Positions 43,993 to 54,139 of a DNA stretch of 64,000 bases are shown here, piece after piece. The notes under the pieces were generated by a model. That model was not told the origin of the DNA and searched no databases. It saw only the letters and a program-made list of their open reading frames with translations. The stretch is from Paenibacillus sp. LHD-38 (GTDB lineage Bacteria > Bacillota > Bacilli > Paenibacillales > Paenibacillaceae), in NCBI RefSeq assembly GCF_031157315.1, contig NZ_JAVIFU010000017.1, positions 86,904 to 150,903 on the forward strand, read 5' to 3'. Within the stretch, counting starts at the first letter, position 1, and each line of letters starts with the position of its first letter. The position numbers and the translations under genes were made by a program.

Positions 43993-45366
43993 ATGATGTT
44001 AGCCATTCGAAAGCGCTATTTCCCGGCGCTTGCCGAGTATATTAGAAGTGGTAAGGAAGTATCATTATTCCATGCCAATGAGCTTGGCAAGGAGCTTTAC
44101 GGAATAAACCCGGAAGAAATAATTGCCGTACACGAGGAATGTATACAATCTTTAGCCGCTAATGTCGACTCAGAGGAAGCTGTTAGATTATACAATCGCT
44201 CATTTGTTTTTTTGATGGAGATCATGGTTGCTTGCCGTTTTCGTTTACAGCCCGAACGATCAACCGAGCAGAAATTCTCTGAAATGCGAGAGATGCTTTT
44301 CAGGTCGAATCGATCATTCGAAAAGGTGAAAAATAAATACGAAAATGTGCTGCAGCACATGGACAGTGGAATCGCCTTGTTTGACAGCGATGGAATATTA
44401 TCGTTTATTAATGTGCAAATGGCCAAGCTGCTCGATATTCCGCGCAAAACATTGATTGGCTGTACGATTAAAGAAGTTTTAAGACACAAGCAGCTCACCA
44501 GCAGCACGAAGAGAACGGTTCTAAGGCTCTATAAAGAAATGTTTCTCATGCACAGTAGGTACTATGAATTCCAGCACAAAGACGGCAAACATCTTTTAGT
44601 AACGGTTACTTACGGTGATCAATTAGATGGCGATTTTTTAATTAGCGTCAAGGATGTCTCGGAATACAAGCAAATTGAACAGACGGCATTGCAAAATGAC
44701 AAGCTTGCTATGCTTGGTAAAATCGCAGCTGCAATTGCACATGAAATTCGCAATCCGTTAACGAGTATCCGCGGATTTATTCAACTGCTGCGGCCTTATT
44801 TGCTGGAGGTTGGCAAGGAAGAATATGCGCGTATCATTTTGACTGAAATTGACCGGGCAAACGATATTATTTATGAATTTCTAAATTCGTCCAAGCCGTC
44901 GGCACCCATGAAACAATTGGTGTCTATCGATCATTTGATAAAGGAAGTTGTTCTGCTGACGGAAAGCGAAGCATTGATGCGGAATTGCGAGATCAAGGCG
45001 GAATGTTATTGTTCTGAGCATCTTGTGTCGATCGATGTAAAGCAGGTAAAACAAGTGATTTTAAACATTATCAAAAATTCGCTTGATGCTATTGAAGAGG
45101 TACAGAGTGAACGAAGAGGCCTTATCGATATCATTACGCGAAGTAATGGACAGTTTGCGGAAATTATTATAAAGGATAACGGCAAAGGCATGGACAAAGC
45201 GACGATGAACCGGTTATTCGATCCTTTTTTCACGACAAAGCAGGCAGGGACGGGACTTGGTTTATCGGTAAGCTACCGAATTGTTCGCAACCACAATGGA
45301 ACGATTCGAGTCGATAGCCAACCAGACATAGGGACGGAATTCATCCTTACATTGCCGTTAGCCTAA
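43993..45366 (+). CDS. PAS-domain sensor histidine kinase with RsbU_N-like N-terminus
   Basis: A 457-residue soluble kinase. Residues ~1-85 (ALAEYIRSGKEVSLFHANELGKELYGINPEEIIAVHEECI) resemble the N-terminal domain of RsbU-type phosphatases, a protein-interaction module. A PAS domain follows (LQHMDSGIALFDSDGILSFI). Then come HisKA with the phosphorylated His in AIAHEIRNPLTSIRGFIQLL and HATPase_c with NxxxN (IIKNSLDAIEE), DNGKGMD and GTGLGLSVSYRIV. There is no membrane segment. The kinase core resembles sporulation kinases such as KinA/KinE, so it may feed the Spo0 phosphorelay. No response regulator is adjacent (orphan kinase). Confidence 0.88.
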   Translation: MMLAIRKRYFPALAEYIRSGKEVSLFHANELGKELYGINPEEIIAVHEECIQSLAANVDSEEAVRLYNRSFVFLMEIMVACRFRLQPERSTEQKFSEMREMLFRSNRSFEKVKNKYENVLQHMDSGIALFDSDGILSFINVQMAKLLDIPRKTLIGCTIKEVLRHKQLTSSTKRTVLRLYKEMFLMHSRYYEFQHKDGKHLLVTVTYGDQLDGDFLISVKDVSEYKQIEQTALQNDKLAMLGKIAAAIAHEIRNPLTSIRGFIQLLRPYLLEVGKEEYARIILTEIDRANDIIYEFLNSSKPSAPMKQLVSIDHLIKEVVLLTESEALMRNCEIKAECYCSEHLVSIDVKQVKQVILNIIKNSLDAIEEVQSERRGLIDIITRSNGQFAEIIIKDNGKGMDKATMNRLFDPFFTTKQAGTGLGLSVSYRIVRNHNGTIRVDSQPDIGTEFILTLPLA

Positions 45367-45404
45367 TACGGAGCTGCACATGACACTAAAGACTGGGTTG
45401 ATAT

Positions 45405-45447
45405 AAAGCTCTTCTTCCGAAATGGAAGGAGGGCTTTTCACTTTTTT
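45405..45447 (+). terminator. Terminator after the RsbU_N/PAS kinase gene
   Basis: AAAGCTCTTCTTCC (from 45405) pairs with GGAAGGAGGGCTTT with a few mismatches, followed by TTCACTTTTTT. Confidence 0.8.
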
Positions 45448-45589
45448 AACAAGGGAACGAGCGATAGAATATCTCCAATTATAAACATGGAAAAGTCGAT
45501 AGGTGTTAGGTATAATGAGTTTGGAAAAAGATGTTGTTTGTGTTCAAAACGAATGGATGCCAATCCATTAAGAAAGCGAGGACATATAA

Positions 45590-47113
45590 ATGAGCGTTCA
45601 ATTTACATACGGGGTTCGGGGTACGGAGCAAGCGGCGGCAGACGCAGTTATTCGATTTGTCAGCAAAAAGGAACTCATTCAAGGGGATGCAGCTGCGCAA
45701 ATCATACAGCCGCAAATCGATGATGCGCTTCGAGCGCTTTATGCCAAAGGATTATTTAAAGCGGATGCAGAGCAAATCGAAATTATGCCGACTTTGGGGC
45801 TTTATCCTTCATCGCATATCGTATTTGTGGGGCTGGAGCAGGAAGGCGGAGCAACGAGCCTGCGTCTTGCTGCAGCAGCTGCCGCAAAAGCGTTAAAAAA
45901 AATGCGCGCGGAGAAGGTCCAAGTACTGCTGTCGGAAGCCTTGTTGGAAGGAAAGCAGGCTAATCTCGGCGCCGAGCGTTCAGCCCAAGCACTGACGGAA
46001 GGCTTGCTGCTTGCGCTTCATGTCCGTCAGCCTTTGAAACGCGAGCACAATGAACGATTTACGCTGAAGGAGGTTGCTTTTGTACCGCAGGCTGCAGCAA
46101 TCACGGCAGAAGACGCCGCATTGTGGGAGAAAGGCATAGCTAAAGGCAAGCTCTATGTGGAAGGAGTAAACTTAGCCCGGGATTTGACTAATCTTCCTGG
46201 TAATGATCTTACACCTGAACGTCTAGCGCATCATGCGGAGGAGCTTGCCCGTGAGCTCGATTTGGAAATAGAGGTTATCGACGAATGGAGCGCGGCAGAG
46301 CAGCGGATGGGCGGCTTGCTTGGCGTTGGTCAAGGCAGCATAAACCCGCCGCGAATGATCGTTATCCATTACAAAGGCGATCCAAGCTCCGATGAGGCTT
46401 GGGGATTGATCGGCAAAGGAATAACATTCGATACGGGCGGTATTTCCTTGAAACGAGCAGACGGGATGCAGGAAATGATCTCGGATATGGGCGGCGCCGC
46501 AGCTGTGCTTGGAGCGATGCGCGTTATTGGAGAGCTAAAGCCTGCCATAAACGTCATAGCAGTTATTCCAACCGCTGAGAATATGCCGTCCGACCGGGCT
46601 CTTAAGCCGGGAGATGTGCTGCGCATGATGAGCGGTCATACGGTTGAGATTGTGAATACGGATGCGGAAGGAAGATTGGTGCTCGCCGACGGACTCACGA
46701 CTGCCATTACCAGAGGAGCAACGAAGCTGGTTGATGTAGCTACGCTGACGGGGGCGGTTTCGGTTGCGCTTGGCACCCAAGCGACAGGGGCAGTTACCAA
46801 TCATGATGACCTTTTTAAGCAGGTACAATTAGCGTCGGAGCGGGCAGGCGAGAGAATCTGGCAGCTTCCATCCTATCCGGAGTACAAGAAACAGATTATG
46901 AGCGATGCTGCAGATTTAAAAAACAGTGGTGGCCGATATGGCGGAACAATTACCGGCGGGCTTTTTATCGGGCATTTTGCAGAAGGCTTGCCTTGGGTCC
47001 ATCTGGATATCGCAGGAACGGCATGGCTGGAATCAAGCCGCGGCTGGGAGCCTAAGGGAGCTACAGGCGTTATGGTTAGGACATTGATTGAACTGATTGT
47101 TCACCACGAGTAA
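45590..47113 (+). CDS. pepA: Leucyl aminopeptidase (M17 family)
   Basis: A 507-residue M17 peptidase. The N-terminal regulatory domain is followed by the metal-binding catalytic core: GKGITFDTGGISLKRADGMQ holds the catalytic Lys and Asp, and NTDAEGRLVLADGLTTA is the signature with Asp, Glu and Arg. The C-terminus has MSDAADLKNSGGRYGGTITGGLF. It removes N-terminal residues in peptide turnover, using two metal ions, normally as a hexamer. The MFS gene follows 20 bp later, so they may share a transcript. Confidence 0.94.
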   Translation: MSVQFTYGVRGTEQAAADAVIRFVSKKELIQGDAAAQIIQPQIDDALRALYAKGLFKADAEQIEIMPTLGLYPSSHIVFVGLEQEGGATSLRLAAAAAAKALKKMRAEKVQVLLSEALLEGKQANLGAERSAQALTEGLLLALHVRQPLKREHNERFTLKEVAFVPQAAAITAEDAALWEKGIAKGKLYVEGVNLARDLTNLPGNDLTPERLAHHAEELARELDLEIEVIDEWSAAEQRMGGLLGVGQGSINPPRMIVIHYKGDPSSDEAWGLIGKGITFDTGGISLKRADGMQEMISDMGGAAAVLGAMRVIGELKPAINVIAVIPTAENMPSDRALKPGDVLRMMSGHTVEIVNTDAEGRLVLADGLTTAITRGATKLVDVATLTGAVSVALGTQATGAVTNHDDLFKQVQLASERAGERIWQLPSYPEYKKQIMSDAADLKNSGGRYGGTITGGLFIGHFAEGLPWVHLDIAGTAWLESSRGWEPKGATGVMVRTLIELIVHHE

Positions 47114-47133
47114 GCAGAGCGGAGAGGATTATT

Positions 47134-48390
47134 ATGTTAAAGGACATCCTGTTGCCTAGACGGAGAATGTCCGCACAGCGGAAAGGCTTGCACACGGCTG
47201 TTGTGGAAGGTATTCCTGCTACGATTATCGGAAATTTACTCGGAGGTCCGCTGCTTACGGCGTACCTCCTTTATTTGGGGGCAAAATCAGACGCAATCGG
47301 TGCAGCGCTAGCTATTCCCGCATTTGCCAACCTTTTTCAGCTCGGTATTGCTTTCTATATTCACCGTTTTGAGAATCGCCGGCTTTATGTCATGATATTC
47401 AGCCTTGTTCATCGCATCTTGTGGGTCGCAACAGGACTTATTCCTTTCTGGGTGCCTGAGAGCTATTGGGTCGCGGCCTATATCGGGATGTTTACGATTT
47501 CGTTTATTTGCGCCCAGTCTGCCGGTGTGCTCTGGACTTCGCTGGTTGCGGATATGGTGCCTGCTCAGGTTCGCGGACGGTATTTTGGCATAAGGAATAC
47601 GATCCATTGGGCGGTGGCGAGCCTGTGCCTGCTCATTGGCGGCCAAATATTGAACCGCCTGCCAGAAGGCAGCGGCTTTGTGGTGTTATATGTGATTTGC
47701 GCGGCAGCCACTGTATGGAACGGCATTGAGCTTTTCCGTTACCCTAATCTTCCGCTGGAGCGCTCGATTGAATCGTCAAAGTGGAAAATGCTAAAAAAGC
47801 CGCTCGGTGACCGCACTTATTTGTTTGCTACTCTTTTTTTGGCAACCTTTATTTTGATTCAAAATATTACGGTTCCGCTCTTTTCCTATGTCATGCTGGA
47901 TATCGTGAAGCTCAATTACACCTGGGTTACTGTCATAACAACGATTCAGATGATCGTGATGATGTTCAGCTATTATTACTGGGGCAATTTGAACAGCAGA
48001 TTCGCGACGCGTACACTGCTTAGATGGGCGCTTCCGATTATTGCTTTTGCCTGTTTGCTGTGGTCGGGGATGGAACTGCTGCCAGCCGTACTTGTTCTAA
48101 TCATTGTTCATTGCGTACTCGGGATCGGCATTGGGGGATACAACCTGCTTGCCTTTAACTTTATTATCGGGGATACGCCTAAGTCGGAGCGACCGATGTA
48201 TATTGCTGTCTTTTCCGCGTTAACAGGCATTACCGGATTTATCGGTCCGCTTTTAGGGGGTTGGATTTACAAGCGTTTGGAGGATAGTCCGTATTGGGTG
48301 CAGAGCTATGGCATTTCAATGTTTACAGGCGCGTTACTGCTTGTAATGGCGCTTGTCATTGGACCTATCGTATTGAAAGAAAAGAAGTAG
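47134..48390 (+). CDS. MFS transporter
   Basis: A 418-residue, twelve-segment major facilitator without strong specificity motifs. It has the loop VADMVPAQVRGRYFGIRNTI typical of BtlA/UhpC-like or YfkF-like Bacillales transporters, and ITGFIGPLLGGWIYKRLE in the later part. AGGATT is a weak ribosome-binding site 20 bp after the pepA stop. A terminator follows at 48463. The substrate is unknown. Confidence 0.85.
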   Translation: MLKDILLPRRRMSAQRKGLHTAVVEGIPATIIGNLLGGPLLTAYLLYLGAKSDAIGAALAIPAFANLFQLGIAFYIHRFENRRLYVMIFSLVHRILWVATGLIPFWVPESYWVAAYIGMFTISFICAQSAGVLWTSLVADMVPAQVRGRYFGIRNTIHWAVASLCLLIGGQILNRLPEGSGFVVLYVICAAATVWNGIELFRYPNLPLERSIESSKWKMLKKPLGDRTYLFATLFLATFILIQNITVPLFSYVMLDIVKLNYTWVTVITTIQMIVMMFSYYYWGNLNSRFATRTLLRWALPIIAFACLLWSGMELLPAVLVLIIVHCVLGIGIGGYNLLAFNFIIGDTPKSERPMYIAVFSALTGITGFIGPLLGGWIYKRLEDSPYWVQSYGISMFTGALLLVMALVIGPIVLKEKK

Positions 48391-48462
48391 AGATCGGTTT
48401 GAATACGCTTCGCTAATAGGATCATTTGACCTAAATAGGGGACGGCTGATGCTCTGTGCATG

Positions 48463-48511
48463 AGGCTATTTATTGATTGGCTTGCAAAGTCGTTCAAGAA
48501 ATAGCCTTTTT
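48463..48511 (+). terminator. Terminator after the pepA-MFS pair
   Basis: AGGCTATTT pairs with AAATAGCCT, plus TTGA/TCAA within, and TTTTT follows. Confidence 0.8.
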
Positions 48512-48600
48512 GATTGCCAACTGCCAAAGCGGGAACTCGGAATCTTTTATCAGAATACGGAAATGGACGAAAATACACAGGGAAATAGGGGTATACTGAT

Positions 48601-49563
48601 ATGCATGCGATAGAACGTAGAAAAAATGATTTGCTGTCCTATAATCCGCCGCTAACCATGGATCCAGCGGATCTGAATCTTTATTGGCAAGCGGTATTAG
48701 ACAGCTACGCGGACAAGCCGCTGGCTATTGTCAAGGAATTGCTTGATACTCCGATCGCTGCGGTGAGGACGGAACGGTTAACCTTTAAGGGAAGTGACGA
48801 TACGCCTATTCATGGCTTGTATATCGTGCCGCAGCAAGGCTTAAGGGGCGAGAAGCTTCCTTGCGTCGTCATCTATCAGGGGTACACGGGCGACAAGGGG
48901 CTGCCTGAGCGTTATGCTGCATGGCTGCTGCTAGGCTATGCAGTTTTTGCGGTCGATGCGAGAGGACAAGGCGGCGAAACCGGAAATCTGCTGACATCTG
49001 ATGAAGGCGCGGTCAAAGGCTGGGTCACGCAGGGACTGGCAAGTATCGAACAAAGCTATTACAGAGCGATCACGGTAGATGCGGTAAGAGCTGTTGATGC
49101 TGCGGCGATTCAAACCGAGGTGGATCCTTCCCGGATCGCAGTTATCGGAGGAAGCCAAGGGGGCGGACTTGCTCTGCTGGCTGCCGCTCTCAATCCGAAG
49201 GTAAGCGCGGTTGTCTCCGATATTCCAAACATGTGCCATATGGATTATGGCATCATGCATTCGACGGGTTCCCTAACGGAAATTGCGCAGCATATTAAGC
49301 GTTATCCGGAACGCTTAAGTTCAGTGCTGGGAGCACTTGCCCATTTTGACCTTCTGAATTTGGCAGAGCGAATAAAAGCACCGGTCTTGATGTCGGTAGG
49401 CTGGAAAGATACCGTTTGCTTGCCAGAAACGGTTTATGCGGTATACAATCGTATTCGTTCTCGCAAGCAGCTGAATGATTATCCTTTTTCAGGCCATGAG
49501 GTGAGTGAATATCAAGCTCGCGCAGCAATTATATTTCTGCAGGATGCATTTAAAAGCAGCTAA
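48601..49563 (+). CDS. Acetylxylan esterase/cephalosporin-C deacetylase-like hydrolase
   Basis: A 320-residue alpha/beta hydrolase of the AXE1 (CE7) family. The nucleophile elbow is GGSQGGG, the CE7 feature RGQGG (DARGQGGETG) is present, and the catalytic Asp (VGWKDTVCLPE) and His (FSGHEVSEY) follow in the right order. CE7 enzymes remove acetyl groups from xylan oligomers and cephalosporins and are normally cytoplasmic hexamers. No signal peptide is present. There is no clear ribosome-binding site before the ATG at 48601, so the start is moderately sure. It stands alone between terminator and intergenic sequence. Confidence 0.88.
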   Translation: MHAIERRKNDLLSYNPPLTMDPADLNLYWQAVLDSYADKPLAIVKELLDTPIAAVRTERLTFKGSDDTPIHGLYIVPQQGLRGEKLPCVVIYQGYTGDKGLPERYAAWLLLGYAVFAVDARGQGGETGNLLTSDEGAVKGWVTQGLASIEQSYYRAITVDAVRAVDAAAIQTEVDPSRIAVIGGSQGGGLALLAAALNPKVSAVVSDIPNMCHMDYGIMHSTGSLTEIAQHIKRYPERLSSVLGALAHFDLLNLAERIKAPVLMSVGWKDTVCLPETVYAVYNRIRSRKQLNDYPFSGHEVSEYQARAAIIFLQDAFKSS

Positions 49564-49904
49564 ATACTGCGTAGTAGCCGATGGAATAAGCACTAACCGA
49601 TTCATGCTCGAATTCTTGTCCGAGAACGACAATCAATGCTTGAAATGGATGATATCGATGCCAATAAGATTATGGTTGGAGAGCGTTCAATGTACTAAAA
49701 TATAAAGGAAGTGCAAAGCTGCATCCTATAATTTGCCGTGATATGAAACCTACAATATAAAATTACGGTATAACTTATTAACCATTCATATGAATAGCAT
49801 GTTGAAACGCTTTAAAGCATTTGTAAGCAGGCGGGCATGTATGATGGGCTTCGCCTTAGAAAATAATAGGATGGCAATGAATAGAGAGGGTGGAATTTTC
49901 TGCA
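49564..49904. other. 341-bp region without a recognised gene, upstream of odhA
   Basis: AT-rich sequence. A short coding-like stretch of about 30 codons in one plus-strand frame (ends MVGERSMY at about 49697) has no start or homology that I recognise. A cre-like palindrome at 49801 is discussed among the rejected items. A promoter for odhA is expected here, but none is convincing. Confidence 0.4.
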
Positions 49905-52814
49905 ATGAGCAACCATGATGAGCGTAATTATTCGCCTTGGCAAAGCTACTATGGACCCAACCTTGGGTATGTGCAGGAGCAATACGAACGTTTCTTAACC
50001 GATCCTGAAGCCGTTGAGGCAACGGTTCGCGAGCTGTTTGAACGTTTTGGCGCACCTCCAGCAGTATCGATAGGAGCTGTTCAAAGTACAAGCAAGCCGA
50101 GCGAGCAACAGGCTGCATCAAGTGCAGCAGCACCTGGTCCGATTGATTCAAATATGTTGAAGAAGGTTGTCGCTGCGCATCAGCTTATGCTGAACATACG
50201 CAGATACGGCCATTTAGCTGCGGATATAGACCCGCTAGGTTTTAGTCCAGCGGCAGATACAAAGCTGCTCGAACCGGAAACCTTCGGTCTTACGCAAGCG
50301 GATTTGGCTTCTATTCCCGCATCGCTTATTTGGGATAATGCTCCGGCATCGATCTCGAACGGCTGGGAAGCGATTAACCGTCTAAGAGAAATATATACCC
50401 GCTCTGCGGCTTATGAATTTACACATATTCATGATGAGAATGAACGGAATTGGCTGAATAAGCAGGCGGAATCTGGGAGCTTCCCTGCGCCGCTGTCAGC
50501 AAGAGAACGTTCGGCATTGCTCGAGCGTCTTATGGAAGTTGAATATTTCGAGAACTTCCTGCACCGGACATTTGTTGGTCAAAAACGCTTCTCTATCGAA
50601 GGCGTAGACATGCTTGTGCCAGTATTGGATGAAATCGTGCGTGCCGTAGCACATGACGGAGCAAACCATATACTGATGGGCATGGCTCACCGTGGACGCC
50701 TAAACGTACTTACGCATGTACTCGGCAAACCTTATGAGAAAATTTTCTCCGAGTTCCACCATGCGCCTAACAAGGAGCTTATTCCGTCAGAAGGATCTAT
50801 GGGCCTTAACTATGGCTGGACCGGCGACGTGAAATACCATTTAGGGGCAGACCGGGCGATTAAAGAAGGCGAAACAATTCGCGCGAATCTTACCCTTGCT
50901 AACAATCCGAGTCATCTGGAGTTTGTTAATCCGGTTGTCGAAGGCTTCACGCGGGCCGCACAAGAGGATCGCAGCAAGCCAGGCATGCCGAAGCAGGATT
51001 CATCCAAAGCCGTTACGATCTGCGTTCATGGCGACGCGGCTTTCATCGGTGAAGGCATTGTTGCCGAGACGCTTAACTTCAACAAGCTGCAAGGCTATCA
51101 CAATGGCGGTACTTTGCATATCATCGCCAATAACAGACTTGGTTTCACGACGAACAGCATCGATTCACGTTCGACGCATTACGCAAGTGATCTGGCGAAG
51201 GGCTTCGATATTCCTATCGTACACGTAAATGCGGATGAGCCGGAAGCATGCTTGGCAGCTGTACGCCTCGCCTGCGAATACCGTCTCCGCTACAATAAAG
51301 GTTTTGTCATAGATTTGATCGGTTACCGTCGTTTCGGTCATAATGAAATGGACGATCCGGAAGTAACTCAGCCTCTTATGTACACGAAAGTTCGCAATCA
51401 CCCGACAGTAAGCGTGCTATATGCCGAGCAGCTGAAAGGCGAGAAAGCGATCACGGAAGAGCAAATCGAGGAGCTGCGTGGGCGTACCAACGGTAAGCTG
51501 CAAGCAGCCTATGATGCGATGAAAGCAAAAGAAGGCCAGCCGCAACTGCGCGGCGAGCAGCAGAAATCAGTGATTCCAACGGGTGAAGAAGCTCGCACAG
51601 CGGTGCCTCTTGAAACGCTTCGCGAAATTAACTTGGAGCTGCTTAACCGTCCAGAAGGCTTCACGGAGTATACGAAGCTTCAACGTATTTTGCAGCGCAG
51701 AGCATCTGGTTTGAACGATGGAGAAAAGATTGATTGGGCGCATGCGGAGGCGCTTGCGTTCGCAACGATTCTCGCAGACGGCACGCCGATTCGACTAAGC
51801 GGACAGGATTCGGAGCGCGGTACGTTTGCGCACCGTCATATCATGCTTAACGATAATGCTAATGCAGCCAAATTCTCGCCGCTTCATATGCTTCCGCAAG
51901 CGAAAGCTTCCTTTGCGGTTCATAACAGCCCCTTGTCCGAAACGGCAGTGCTTGGTTTCGAGTATGGCTATAATGTATTCGCGCCTGAAACTTTCGTTAT
52001 TTGGGAAGCGCAATATGGTGATTTCGCGAACGTCGCGCAGGTTATTTTTGATCAATTCATCTCAGCTGGCCGTGCGAAATGGTCGCAAAAATCAGGAATT
52101 ACGATTTTGCTTCCGCATGGCTATGAAGGCCAGGGGCCAGAGCATTCTAGCGCAAGACTTGAGCGTTTCCTTCAGCTTTCGGCTGATAACAACTGGACGG
52201 TTGCGAATCTGACAACATCCGCTCAATATTTCCACTTGCTGCGTAAGCAAGCATCGCTATTAGGCACCGAGCAGGTTCGTCCGCTTGTTCTAATGGCACC
52301 AAAAAGCTTGATCCGTAATCCTCGCGTCGCTTCACACGGCGTTGATTTCAGCGAAGGCTCGTTCAAACCCGTGCTTCCGCAGTTTAGCCTGACGGAGCCG
52401 AAGGATCAGAAGGATAAAGTAAAACGTTTGCTGCTTTGCACAGGTAAGGTTGCTGTTGATATCGAAGAAGCGCTTGCTTCGTCAAATGCAGAGGACTTTG
52501 ATTGGCTGCGCGTAGCAAGAGTGGAGCAGCTGTATCCGTTCGCTCATGCGGAAATCGAGCGCATCGTGAAGCAATTCGATAAGCTGGAAGAAATCGTTTG
52601 GGTACAAGAAGAGCCGCAAAACATGGGCTCATGGAGCTTTATGGAGCCTAGACTTCGCACATTGGCGCCTAAAAAGGCAGCTGTCCGTTACGTCGGCAGA
52701 CCTGATCGCTCGAGTACGGCAAGCGGACACCAAGAGGTGCACGCTGCAGAACAAAAATGGATTATTTCTACAGCATTGAACGGCAAACCAGTTGAAAGTT
52801 TGATAAGGGGGTAG
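49905..52814 (+). CDS. odhA: 2-oxoglutarate dehydrogenase E1 component
   Basis: A 969-residue ThDP-dependent E1. YGPNLGYVQEQYERFLTDPE is the N-terminal OdhA motif, HRGRLNVLTHVLGKPY and HGDAAFIGEGIVAETLN carry catalytic and ThDP residues, and GYRRFGHNEMDDPEVTQPLMY is typical of the family. The C-terminal transketolase-like part ends with WVQEEPQNMGSW. With OdhB and a shared E3 it converts 2-oxoglutarate to succinyl-CoA in the TCA cycle. The ATG at 49905 is chosen over a GTG at 49890 that lies in the ribosome-binding region. odhB starts 6 bp after its stop. Confidence 0.96.
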   Translation: MSNHDERNYSPWQSYYGPNLGYVQEQYERFLTDPEAVEATVRELFERFGAPPAVSIGAVQSTSKPSEQQAASSAAAPGPIDSNMLKKVVAAHQLMLNIRRYGHLAADIDPLGFSPAADTKLLEPETFGLTQADLASIPASLIWDNAPASISNGWEAINRLREIYTRSAAYEFTHIHDENERNWLNKQAESGSFPAPLSARERSALLERLMEVEYFENFLHRTFVGQKRFSIEGVDMLVPVLDEIVRAVAHDGANHILMGMAHRGRLNVLTHVLGKPYEKIFSEFHHAPNKELIPSEGSMGLNYGWTGDVKYHLGADRAIKEGETIRANLTLANNPSHLEFVNPVVEGFTRAAQEDRSKPGMPKQDSSKAVTICVHGDAAFIGEGIVAETLNFNKLQGYHNGGTLHIIANNRLGFTTNSIDSRSTHYASDLAKGFDIPIVHVNADEPEACLAAVRLACEYRLRYNKGFVIDLIGYRRFGHNEMDDPEVTQPLMYTKVRNHPTVSVLYAEQLKGEKAITEEQIEELRGRTNGKLQAAYDAMKAKEGQPQLRGEQQKSVIPTGEEARTAVPLETLREINLELLNRPEGFTEYTKLQRILQRRASGLNDGEKIDWAHAEALAFATILADGTPIRLSGQDSERGTFAHRHIMLNDNANAAKFSPLHMLPQAKASFAVHNSPLSETAVLGFEYGYNVFAPETFVIWEAQYGDFANVAQVIFDQFISAGRAKWSQKSGITILLPHGYEGQGPEHSSARLERFLQLSADNNWTVANLTTSAQYFHLLRKQASLLGTEQVRPLVLMAPKSLIRNPRVASHGVDFSEGSFKPVLPQFSLTEPKDQKDKVKRLLLCTGKVAVDIEEALASSNAEDFDWLRVARVEQLYPFAHAEIERIVKQFDKLEEIVWVQEEPQNMGSWSFMEPRLRTLAPKKAAVRYVGRPDRSSTASGHQEVHAAEQKWIISTALNGKPVESLIRG

Positions 52815-52820
52815 TGACTA

Positions 52821-54038
52821 ATGGCTGAAATTATAGTACCAGAATTAGGCGAGTCCATATCTGAGGGCACGATTACCAAATGGTTCGTGAAGGAAGGCGA
52901 CTCTGTTAGTCAAGGAGATGTCCTGCTAGAGCTTGAAACCGATAAAGTAAACATTGAAATTAGCGCAGACAACAGCGGTGTTGTTTCACGCATCGCCAAG
53001 CAAGACGGAGATGTTGTGCTTGTAGGCGAAGCAATCGGTTCGATCGGTGAAGGAGCTGGAGCATCCGCACCGGCTGCTCCAGCGGCAGAACAGGCAGCGG
53101 TTGCCGCTCCTGCTGCACCAGCTGCACCAGCTGCAGCGCCTGCTCCGCAGCAGGCCGCATCTGTAAGCGACAGTGCAGCAGCAATCAATGCATCGCCAGC
53201 AGCACGAAAGCGTGCTCGCGAGCAAGGCATTGATCTCTCGCAAGCGCAAGGACAAGCTCCTGCTCCTGCAGTAGCGACTCCGGTTAAATCTGCACCGCTC
53301 TCGCAAGCTGAGCCAGCAAGCGCAAGCAAAGACGGCAAGCCGACGGAACGCAAACGGATGTCTCGTCGCCGGGTTACGATTGCTAACCGCCTTGTTGAAG
53401 CACAGCGTACGGCAGCGATGCTGACGACTTTCAATGAAGTGGATATGACAGCGATTCTTGATTTGCGCAAACGCCGTAAGCAAGCTTTCTTCGAGAAAAA
53501 CGATGTGAACCTTGGTTTTATGTCGTTCTTCACAAAGGCAGTAGTTGGCGCGCTCAAAGCATTCCCTCTGCTTAACGCAGAAATCGACGGCGAAGATATC
53601 ATCACGAAAAAGTTCTTTGATATCGGTATCGCGGTTTCAGCTAAGGAAGGTCTTGTCGTTCCGGTCGTTCGTGACGCTGATCGTCTAAGCTTTGCTGAAA
53701 TTGAGAAAAATATCGTTGAACTTGCAGGTAAAGCAAGATCAAACACACTAGCGATTTCTGATCTGCAAGGCGGAAGCTTCACGATCACAAATGGCGGCGT
53801 ATTTGGTTCCCTGCTGTCGACTCCTATTCTAAACGCGCCGCAAGTTGGGATTCTCGGCATGCACAAAATTCAAATCCGTCCGGTAGCAATCGATGACGTC
53901 CGTATGGAAAATCGCCCGATGATGTATATCGCATTGTCATACGATCATCGTATCGTAGACGGTAGCGAAGCGGTCCGCTTCCTTGTTATGGTTAAAGCGC
54001 TTCTAGAAGATCCGGAAGCACTTCTTCTTGAAGGCTAA
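52821..54038 (+). CDS. odhB: Dihydrolipoamide succinyltransferase (E2 of 2-oxoglutarate dehydrogenase)
   Basis: A 405-residue E2 protein. The lipoyl domain has the modified Lys in [10 protein letters not shown], an Ala/Pro-rich linker follows (residues ~80-115), a peripheral subunit-binding domain covers about residues 120-150 ([20 protein letters not shown]), and the catalytic domain ends with [17 protein letters not shown], which holds the active-site His and Asp. It transfers the succinyl group to CoA. GGGGG 5-10 bp before the ATG. A long reverse-strand frame (52910-53866) is an artefact of the Ala-rich codons. Confidence 0.96.
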   Translation: MAEIIVPELGESISEGTITKWFVKEGDSVSQGDVLLELETDKVNIEISADNSGVVSRIAKQDGDVVLVGEAIGSIGEGAGASAPAAPAAEQAAVAAPAAPAAPAAAPAPQQAASVSDSAAAINASPAARKRAREQGIDLSQAQGQAPAPAVATPVKSAPLSQAEPASASKDGKPTERKRMSRRRVTIANRLVEAQRTAAMLTTFNEVDMTAILDLRKRRKQAFFEKNDVNLGFMSFFTKAVVGALKAFPLLNAEIDGEDIITKKFFDIGIAVSAKEGLVVPVVRDADRLSFAEIEKNIVELAGKARSNTLAISDLQGGSFTITNGGVFGSLLSTPILNAPQVGILGMHKIQIRPVAIDDVRMENRPMMYIALSYDHRIVDGSEAVRFLVMVKALLEDPEALLLEG

Positions 54039-54055
54039 ATATTAATATACGTTGA

Positions 54056-54108
54056 GGGGCTGTCCTTGAAGTAGTTGATTCTACTTTTAGGGCGGTCCCT
54101 TTTTTGAT
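54056..54108 (+). terminator. Terminator of odhA-odhB
   Basis: GGGGCTGTCC pairs with GGGCGGTCCC using several G-U pairs, with AAGTAG/CTACTT inside, followed by TTTTTTGATT. Confidence 0.82.
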
Positions 54109-54139
54109 TGGACATACATTTTCCAAAAATAGTTCCAAA

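Noticed and set aside
49801..49815. A cre (CcpA) site, TTGAAACGCTTTAAA, upstream of odhA
   Set aside because: It is one base shorter than the cre consensus between the TG and CG elements and its halves do not match well; too weak to list.
52910..53866. A 318-codon reverse-strand ORF inside odhB
   Set aside because: It is produced by Ala/Pro-rich codons of the E2 linker and has no ribosome-binding site; odhB on the plus strand is certain.
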